Assembly: GCA_037367355.1 (NCBI GenBank)
Contig: CM074705.1
Span: 248,001 to 312,000 of the forward strand
Direction of reading: 5' to 3'
DNA: 64,000 bases
Source of the DNA: Neoscytalidium dimidiatum
Taxonomy: Eukaryota; Ascomycota; Dothideomycetes; Botryosphaeriales; Botryosphaeriaceae
Below are positions 56,671 through 64,000 of the stretch, piece after piece. The notes below the pieces were generated by a model. The model was not told where the DNA came from. It searched no databases and saw only the letters and a program-made list of their open reading frames with translations. Position 1 is the first letter of the stretch, and each line of letters starts with the position of its first letter. The position numbers and the translations under genes were made by a program.

Positions 56671-58115
56671 TTAAGAGTCAATCCTGTTACGAACAGTGTG
56701 GAAGAAGGATTCCAAGTGTAAATTCACCTCTCGTGCCGCCAAGGTGTGGACGAAATGGCCCGAGTCAACCGACCTCACTTGCAAATGGGTAGCATAAGGC
56801 ACTGTGCCATTCAACTGCACACTTGGAACACCGACCGGATCCTTGTCTGCAAGGACAAGAAGGAGCTGCTGGTCGATCGCTGCTGGTGCCCCCCGATTCT
56901 CTGCAGCGCTGTTAGAATCGGCGTAGGAAAGGGGTTTGAAAGTATGCTTACCTTCCTCATCTGGCGTATTAATGCCGCTGAACATGGCTCGGTACCATTT
57001 CAGATTTCCATCAAGTCCGCCCTGAGCCCGAGCGATAGACTTCCATTGCTCCTGTGTGACTCTGCTGACATATTCAATGCCGATCGGTGCATTTCGGTCG
57101 CCCAATAGCCATTTCTCGAATCCACCAGCATTCGCAAAATTCTCCTTGAAGTACGATGTGTTGTATGTGAAAGCGAGAGTATACACAGAGTCCAGCTTTT
57201 CAATCCTATCAGCTTATGCCAATGGCAAGAGGGGTTTGATCAGCATACATGGGCATCGGGTACTGAAGCTGCGCGTTCTTGGCTCGTAAACAGCCAATAT
57301 CCATAGATGGGGTAGCCAAACATCGCCGTGGTAGCATTGTTGAGAGCGTAGATCGTTTGCGCATTAAGATCTGTTCCAGGGGCCAAGTATCCTATATCAA
57401 GGAAAGCAAGGGCAATAAAAGGGTCCGCCTGATAGGTATGCATCCGAGGCAGTAAGAGAGATCCATTGTATACTCTGACATTAGCGTTAATCCCATTGAG
57501 TAGCCTGAGCATGTGTTCGGGAATAGGCTGAACTGACAAGTCATGCCCAACACCAATAACTTGCTTACGCCTTCGCAATCAAGCAGCTCGCCAATTTCCT
57601 TAACCATGTTCTTGTAACTGAATAACTGCAAGTCATTCGGGTTGTCTGTGCCACCAACCCCAAGTAGATCTGGTGCAATGACACCGTAGCCTTGCCGGGT
57701 GAAGTAGTCGATTTGATTAACCCAGCTGTATGAAGACTCGGGAAATCCATGCAGGAAAAGAAGATATGGCTTTTCAGGTTCGAACGGGCGAGAAAAGACG
57801 TATCGATACGTTGTTCCTGAGGGAATTGTGGCGCTCTTCACCCACTGCACGTAGCTCGTGTTGGCAATATCGGACTGCGGTCATCAATGATTTCTTCGAG
57901 TGATGAAACGTGTTGTCAAACGACATACTGTGTCTGGATTCAAATTGATTCGGCATGATGAGCCCTAATGTAGAATGAGCAGAGAGATATTTATTGAAAC
58001 CCATGGCTAAGAGGCATACTTCTGTAGGATTAGGCCGCGCCAGAGCGAGCCAGCAGTTGCTGGTCACAAATGCAGTAGAGGAGATAGCTTTTAGTCAAAG
58101 AAAAACCTTATGCAT
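56671..58115 (-). pseudogene. Broken epoxide hydrolase-like alpha/beta hydrolase
   Basis: The gene layout (58115-58020, 57964-57929, 57874-57538, 57474-57249, 57195-56671) is clearly that of a secreted epoxide-hydrolase-like enzyme: LFLHGFPESSYSWVNQIDYF (HGxP), GVIAPDLLGVGGTDNP, then the nucleophile region, FLDIGYLAPGTDL, LLLVLADKDPVG (acid) and DSGHFVHTLAAREV (catalytic His). Two breaks are seen. An in-frame TGA at 58097-58095 lies inside the signal-peptide exon. A one-base deletion near 57560 shifts the frame just before the nucleophile (EGVSK | VIGVGHD). The usual GHDWG reads GHDL, so the oxyanion environment also looks altered. Sequencing errors could explain single breaks, but three defects together favour decay. 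Confidence 0.75.
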
Positions 58116-60121
58116 GAGAAGCTCAAAGTCTACGATGACAGGATAAGCTCACCTTTTATATCTTTCTGCTCTGTGTCGGCTTCTCCTTTTCAGTCCTGGT
58201 ACATGTTCGTTCGATTTGTCAGTTACCGCACTTTTTTCTAGACCAATGTCATTGCAGTCTAATTATTAATCAACAGTATGATGCTGAATAAATTGTCAAC
58301 GTGGACCTTGCCTGCTTGAGATGAGGGACAGGAGTATCTCCCAGTTCTCACGCTCGATTGATGTACGAGCAAAAGGCACATTGGAGAAGTGCTCAAGCAG
58401 TAGAGCGTCGATTAACGTCTTCTGTATAACTTTCTTTGCTGGCAGTTCGGCGTTACTGACAATTAACACCTGGATATGTCCTCCGGGTGTGTCTTCCTGA
58501 CGCCATTACTGAATAGATTTTGGAATAGTCCGTGTACACTGCTCGGCTTTAATATAGGGCCTTGGCATGTATTCAACACGGCCGTCCATCACTAATCATG
58601 CCATGAGCGGACCACGAACACGTAGAAAACGTGTCCGTCGCCACGAGCGGCATTTCCGCCAGGTTCCGCGTCCCTGATCTTCATCTCCTTCGATTTCCGC
58701 TTTCAGCGCGTGGGAATATATAGCCTCATAGGCAGTTTCGTGGCGCAGCTTTTCCCGAAGCTCAACCCAGCTGCGGACACCGAATCTGTTATGGCAGGTA
58801 CGCTTAGCGCGGCGCTAGCGCCGCTGGGTAGTTTAGCTCCTTCGCTCTCTTCCAAACGGAGACAACAACAACAACGAATACAGATGCATACAAGTTTTTG
58901 CTCCAACAGAATCCACTCCAGTCTTCTCCAAGCAGGCCTTTAACATTCCAAATTTCTAAAGAACGTAACCAAAAAGCCGTTCATACAGCAAGCAGATTGT
59001 GCAGAGGTCTCGATATCTGTGTGATACGATTATTAAACATCACAACCACCGCGGTTGGAGCAATTCCCAAACCATCGGCGACCAATCAAACACTGAGCCC
59101 CTTTCCGTTCAGGCGACTACCTACTTCAACCAAGCATTTCGAGAAGAACGTGCGCAACAATTCTGACCATTTCCATTATTCACGGACTGTCCGCCGTCAA
59201 TTCGACCTTCCGCCAACACTCCCGCTGATGCCCCTCTGCACTTGCAGAGCCCCGCCAGTATCAACCGAGGCTGCTCCGGCACCATTGGACGGGTTTTAAT
59301 ATATAAAGTCTCGCATGTCTTCCCTCCCATTGAACGTAGGAGGTGCGATGCTGCGGGTTCCGTTACCTCCCACTTGCGCGTAGCTGTATGCGATGAGGGG
59401 CTGAACGTCTGCAGATTTGAACATGCGCTTGAGCGACTCTTCGAGGGTCAATCTCGAGTCTGTGAGGGTCTCAGAAGTATCAGGAAATTGGATCGTTGAG
59501 GAGGAGGATTGAGATTGAGCGTTGGGATGAAAAACAGCGTGGGCAATGTGGTCTCATGGGTGGGAAAAGGGGGGGAAAAAAAAAGGATGAGGTTCGCAAG
59601 CCGGTAATGTCACGCAGGAGTGGAGCATTGTAGAAGGGATAAAAATGGACGGCCACTAGTGGGGACTAGAACTCTTGCGTCGATTTGCTGTCTTTTCGAT
59701 AGATGGAAGGTGGTCGGCGTCTTTGTTATTGTGGAAGCCCCGCAACAACGCTGTATGAGCTAAGGAGACAAAAGAGTGTGGGAGCACAAATCATCGATAC
59801 TAGGCTGATTCCGAAGGTATTGCAAGGGGAGGATCACGACACAAGCAGCTGAGGCTTTGTCCGAATTTAAATGAAGGATACTAGTTACATCCTATCCGGA
59901 TATCCTACTTCCATTGTCTTTACGCGCCTTTGCTTACTATTGCAAGACTTCTGAACTCTGATTTATAGATTGACTTCCAATGAGTCCATTTGCCAGTACC
60001 GGACACGGTTGATTGAGTCAAGGAAGTGCTACGTGGTATAATACACTCATTTACGTCTAGACGGCTGCTTGACTGACCTTACAACATCGCAACTTCGCAA
60101 TACAGGCAGTCAGTCTCTTTC
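58116..60121. other. Intergenic region, no supported gene
   Basis: Two kilobases with many short frames. One GTG-started frame at 58710 (MGIYSLIGSFVAQLFPKL) looks peptide-like but is isolated. G- and A-homopolymers occur near 59567-59583. I see nothing else. Confidence 0.4.
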
Positions 60122-62445
60122 TTAGACATATGCATCACGCATCAAACAGGTCGCCACCGTACAACGATCCGAGATGTCCCCACTGAAGAAGTATTCCATA
60201 CCCTCAAACAGATCAGCTCCGGTGCCCAACCGTCCGAGCATCGCATCCGCAAAATCGGTCTGTTGATTCTCTACCGCTGGATCTGCGGATTCGAGTCCTC
60301 CAGGGCCCGCTGAGTTCTCCCCACCAGAAGAGGAATCGCCCGTGGGCCCCGCCCGCGGGGGATGGTCTTCCTCGTCCGAGCTCGCAGCATCTCTGCTGTA
60401 GCAGCCAACGCTCGCGCGGACCTTCCTCAGTGCCCTCTCCAAGCTGAACTGCATTGCTGTTGGCGTCGGCTGAGACCCGCCGTACCTCCTCTCCACCGAT
60501 TCCAGGAGTTTGATGATCTCGTGGCCGGACAAATTCGACGGCGTCAGCTCGTACTTGGACAGGACCAACATGGCGTATGACACGCAGAGGAGATAGAAGT
60601 CCGGTAGGTCTGTGCCCCACGACTCTGGGACTCGGAGGAATGCGGTGATGACCTGGACGGCAGACTCGCAGACGAGCACCCGCATTACTTGAGATGGCGC
60701 TTCGCATGAGCACTTCTCCTCAGCATGGTCGGTTGGAGTAAGCGGTGAGTGGGTTTCGTTGTGCAAATGCCCAAGGGACCGCCTGGCCAAGATGAGCCAC
60801 GCGATGCCGTAGCTGAGATTCAATACGAGGGACGTAGGTAGCTCTTCCAGACGTGTATGTCAGTCATGCAGACCGTGGCTAGCACAGAAAACTCCCCTTC
60901 CAATCAACTCACCAAGTAGGTGGCTCCACTTCCGCTTCCACTGCAACAGCTCCTCGCAAGTTCCGTCGCTATTCAGGTATGACTCGCGAGAGAGTTTCTG
61001 CTCGACGGCCGAGTAAAGCGTGATCTCGGCGTACAGCATGCCATCACGCATCGTCGCAAGCTCGAAATCGAGCAAAGCTCTGCATTGCATAAGGTAAGAA
61101 ATAGGCAAAGTGGACGGCCGCCCGGTCGTGGCTGCCCAACTAAACAGTACGTCCTCGTCAGAATTGAGACTCTTTGCAACGGTGGAGAGCTACTCACTGA
61201 AGATGAACCAGGCATATGTTCGCCCAGACCCGTATAGCTCTCTGATCGGCCACGGGCGAAGTTCCACGGCTCGTGCTTACAAATATTTCCGAAAATTTGA
61301 TGCTAAGCATGGCTTGCTGCGCGCAATGACCACTCAGCAGCCAGCTGTCCAAGTATTCGGACCCACGCTGGCACGAAGTAAGCCATACGCACTAGTAACT
61401 GCAAAAGGGTTCTTGTAATATCGTTTGCGAGAGACATTGAGTGGGAGTCTTACCGATGGCGATGCTCCGGAGAGCGCCATGATGAGAACACCGGTAAGCT
61501 CCTCGAAAGGCAGGGGGCTTGCAACCATCACCTCTCCAAGCATCCTACGGACGTGCTCGAAAACTTTTCTGTGTTGCACCAAGCCGTCGCTGTTCCGCTG
61601 GGTAAATCTCATTTCCTGGAGGCAGCAAACGGCGTGCAGAAAGGGTGAAGTACGTCGAAGATCCCCTCCGGATGTCAGGTCGCTCTCATCATGAATCGGA
61701 AGAAAGCGTCCCCGGCGAGCGATGAACCTGCGTCCATTAGGAAGCTCCCCCTAGGAATTTGAAACAGAACATTCATATACTCACTGTCTTACTAGATGGT
61801 CAGCCGTCTGAGCGTCCAGAATGTTGAGTGAAACGAGGTCGAGCTGGGCATCGAATGTCCTTCGAAACCCGCCATCCAACTGGCTTCCCACTTTCCTCAT
61901 CACCTCTGCAGGAGAGCCGCTGACGCCTTGATCCGCCGGTGTAACGATCTGTGTGACATCACGGTCTCTTCCCTGTGCGCCACCGGCACGAATGGTGATG
62001 ATTGGGACGGAGCCTTCCTTAGACCGGATGCCTTCTCGCTGCCCGAGCAGAGCTTGTACCATTGATTTAATTTCGGACATCGATTGCTCCAGGTCAGAAA
62101 GCCTTTCACTGTTCAGTCTCGCTCTCGGATCGCGTTAGCATATGGTGGGCTTTACCTTTTCTCAACCTCGGAGCGCGGCTGCGATTCCTGATGTCGCAAT
62201 GGAGAGGCTTGGCCGCCGCCTTTCTTACATGATAGTCTGTGTTGATTCCCGGAATGAGCTTCGATTTCGGAGGAAGAGAGCAGCACGGTCTTTCTCAAAC
62301 GAGCTGGGCTACCTGAGTGTGCGACACCGCGTGCAGGCGTCCGAACCGTCGTCGAACTCACAGCGGCATTTCAGCCTTCGACATGTGTCGCAAGATAAGA
62401 TAAGACGTCTTCTCTTCCTTGTTGCTCCATCTGCATCTACAACCA
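60122..62445 (-). CDS. Zn2Cys6 fungal transcription factor with MHR domain
   Basis: Reverse-strand exons, from the 5' side: an exon ending 62313 (5' start unresolved), 62236-62156, 62108-61793, 61750-61454, 61391-61198, 61139-60913 and 60843-60122; the internal junctions all keep frame. The binuclear zinc cluster is split by an intron: CDTCRRLKCRC...CTRCRTLR joined to LSCKKGG gives six cysteines in Zn2Cys6 order. A basic patch (RKRRR) precedes it and a linker/coiled coil follows (SERLSDLEQSMSEIKSM). The MHR region shows LHAVCCLQEMRF, YLDSWLLSGHCAQQAMLSIK and LLDFELATMRDGMLYAEITL. Start codon not found: the frame upstream of the finger hits a TGA, so another short exon or non-coding leader is likely. 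Neighbours suggest a pathway regulator. Confidence 0.82.
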
Positions 62446-62898
62446 CTATTCAATGGCTTTGAGGCTTTGGCATCCAGCTTGCTCGGATCCTCTCGTCGGC
62501 GGAGGAGCCAGGTAATTGCTTCTTGTCAGAATTCCTCGAAGAAGGTCTTCTGCGGTGATCGAGTTGAGAGAACAGTAAGGGTAGGGCCAGATAATTTCGA
62601 AAACGTGATGGTCGATCAATGAGAGGCCGCCGGAGACCGATGGAAACCGCTTTATCTTATGAGTCGTGGTGGGGCACGCTAAGACACCGGAGCCGGCTCG
62701 CCGTCGGAGACCGCAGGAGATAGCCGGACGCCGGTGGCGGACGGACCGAGTAACCGCCCTTCCGAATGCGCGGAATTGTCCTTTGGGTGATATTCAGTCC
62801 TGTGATTCTCGTGAACCGTTTCGTATAAATATTCAACAAGCTTTTCTCCACATACGCACAGGTCAGACTCCACCGGTCCCGTAGAAAACAACACTATC
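62446..62898. promoter_or_regulatory. Divergent promoter region of the Zn2Cys6 factor and the oxygenase
   Basis: The two genes are divergent across about 450 bases, so they may share control. The segment contains two CGGAG/CCGGAG motifs near 62631-62702 and a CCGCAGG-type site. Zn2Cys6 factors often bind CGG triplets, so autoregulation or oxygenase control is possible. TATAAAT near 62823-62829 may be the oxygenase TATA box. Confidence 0.4.
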
Positions 62899-64000
62899 AT
62901 GGCTACGAGCATCAACCCGGAGACCGCAGCGCCCGCCGGCTTCACCCAAATACCCATAAGGAGCTATGAAGGAGTATCGTACAGGCGCGTATCCACGAAT
63001 CCACCGCGCGACTGCACGCCAGAGGAAATCCCCATCATCGATCTGAACGGAATCTTCAATGACGATCTCGAAGCGCGCACAGCGGTGGCCCGCGAAATGC
63101 TCCATGCGGCCGAGTCCTCTGGTTTCTTCTACATCAAAAACCACGGGATCCCCGAGGACGTGATCGCGAACGCCCTGGAAAAGAGCAAGGAGTGCGTGCT
63201 ATCACCTGTTCCCCAACGCGATCCACTAAACCGCCGCCAGATTCTTCCGCCTCCCGGTCGAAGAAAAGCGCAAAGTAGCATCTCCCAACACCTCCTACGG
63301 CTACCACGGCCTGCGCGAAGGCCGCGCCAACCCGTTCAGCTCGGCAGGTACGTACGCACTCCATCCAACACTTCCCCCTCCACTCCCCAAACCTACATCG
63401 CAAAAAAAGAAAAAAAAAGAAGAAAAAAAAGGAGAATTGACCGCTCTCTCTCTCTCCCCCTCGCAACAGACGTCAAAGAATCCTCCACCTTCCACTACCA
63501 CCCCTCCTTCGACCCGCTCCACCGCTCCAGCCCGACCCCGACCCCGATCCCGCCCAAAGTCCTCGCCCACCTGCCCCAGGACGACGCGCACATCTGGCCG
63601 GCCCTCCAGCCCGCCGACTGCCGGCGCGCGCTGACGACGCACTGGGCGCACGCGCTCGCGCTGGCGCGGCGCCTGATCCGCGTGCTCGCGCTGGGCCTGG
63701 GGCTGCGCGAGGACCACTTCGACGGCGCGACGGCGTACCCGGGGGCGGACATGGCGGTGAACCACTACCCGGGCGGCCGGCTCGGAGAGGCGGAGGAGGA
63801 GGAGGAGGAGGAGGAGGAGGAGGAGATCAACGGGCTCGGCGCGCATACGGACCTGCAGATCCTGACGCTGCTGTGGCAGCAGCGCGACGGGCTGCAGGTG
63901 CTGAACGCGCGCGACGAGTGGGTGCGCGCGCCGCCGGTGCCGGGGACGCTCGTCGTCAACGTGGGCGATTTCCTGATGAGGCTGACGAACGACCGGCTGA
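62899..64000 (+). CDS. 2-oxoglutarate/Fe(II) oxygenase, isopenicillin N synthase-like (partial)
   Basis: Exons 62899-63191, 63241-63347 and 63470 onward; the 3' end lies beyond the window. The N-terminal DIOX_N region reads IPIIDLNGIF, AAESSGFFYIKNHGIPEDVI and EFFRLPVEEKRKVAS. The catalytic domain carries GLGAHTDLQILTLLWQQ, giving the first iron ligands His and Asp of the H-x-D motif. Further on is GTLVVNVGDFLMRLTNDRL; the distal His and the Arg-x-Ser 2OG-binding motif are past the edge. A run of eleven Glu encoded by a GAG microsatellite (about 63788-63826) lies only about five residues before HTD. The substrate is unknown; family members act in secondary metabolism and hormone turnover. Confidence 0.9.
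   Translation, partial: MATSINPETAAPAGFTQIPIRSYEGVSYRRVSTNPPRDCTPEEIPIIDLNGIFNDDLEARTAVAREMLHAAESSGFFYIKNHGIPEDVIANALEKSKECVLSPVPQRDPLNRRQILPPPGRRKAQSSISQHLLRLPRPARRPRQPVQLGRYVRTPSNTSPSTPQTYIAKKEKKRRKKRRIDRSLSLPLATDVKESSTFHYHPSFDPLHRSSPTPTPIPPKVLAHLPQDDAHIWPALQPADCRRALTTHWAHALALARRLIRVLALGLGLREDHFDGATAYPGADMAVNHYPGGRLGEAEEEEEEEEEEEINGLGAHTDLQILTLLWQQRDGLQVLNARDEWVRAPPVPGTLVVNVGDFLMRLTNDRL

Overview
The window reads as nuclear DNA of a filamentous ascomycete (Pezizomycotina). Genes carry short introns (about 45-100 nt) with GTAAGT/GTACGT-type donors and CTAAC/CTGAT-like branch sites. Coding regions are GC-rich and intergenic stretches are AT-richer. A PRC2 catalytic subunit (KMT6/EZH2-like) argues against Aspergillus-type lineages that lack it. 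A Dothideomycete is my best guess, held weakly.

Layout. 1-10 kb: 3' end of an unknown gene, a 10-exon DUR3-like urea/polyamine symporter, a reverse-strand coiled-coil protein, and a secreted alpha-carbonic anhydrase. 12-20 kb: a TRM734/WDR6 WD40 protein divergent from SPT5. 20-30 kb: a gene-poor AT-richer block, a SANT-like/DUF7587-like protein, a PAP2-type membrane phosphotransferase, and a CCC1/VIT1 metal transporter. 30-48 kb: a conserved housekeeping block with SPC7/KNL1, ribosomal protein S11 (uS17), KMT6, RAD2/XPG and NSA2. 49-53 kb: a DHCR24-like FAD oxidoreductase, NAA40/NAT4, and a small five-exon LYRM2-like gene. 54-64 kb: a more accessory segment with a secreted AttH/CrtC-type protein, a tRNA-Pro gene, a broken epoxide hydrolase, a Zn2Cys6 regulator, and a 2-oxoglutarate/Fe(II) oxygenase cut by the window edge.

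Intron-exon models were built by hand, matching splice phases and conserved protein motifs. For DUR3, the carbonic anhydrase, SPT5, PAP2, CCC1, RPS11, KMT6, NSA2, LYRM2 and AttH the exon lengths sum to an open frame from ATG to stop.

The most striking feature is the tRNA-Pro(AGG) gene at 56095-56246. It has intact A and B boxes, a perfect acceptor stem and T arm, an ordinary tRNA intron after the anticodon, and a Pol III terminator. Its D arm is interrupted by a 64-nt insert with the full signature of a spliceosomal intron (GTAAGT, TACTAAC, TAG). I know of no established nuclear tRNA gene built this way, so this is the leading candidate for something undescribed.

Functionally the window mixes transcription and chromatin (SPT5, KMT6, NAA40), DNA repair (RAD2), translation and ribosome assembly (RPS11, NSA2, TRM734, tRNA-Pro), chromosome segregation (SPC7), transport (DUR3, CCC1) and lipid or secondary metabolism (PAP2, DHCR24-like, AttH, oxygenase). 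There is no sign of viral, plasmid, CRISPR or intact transposon content.
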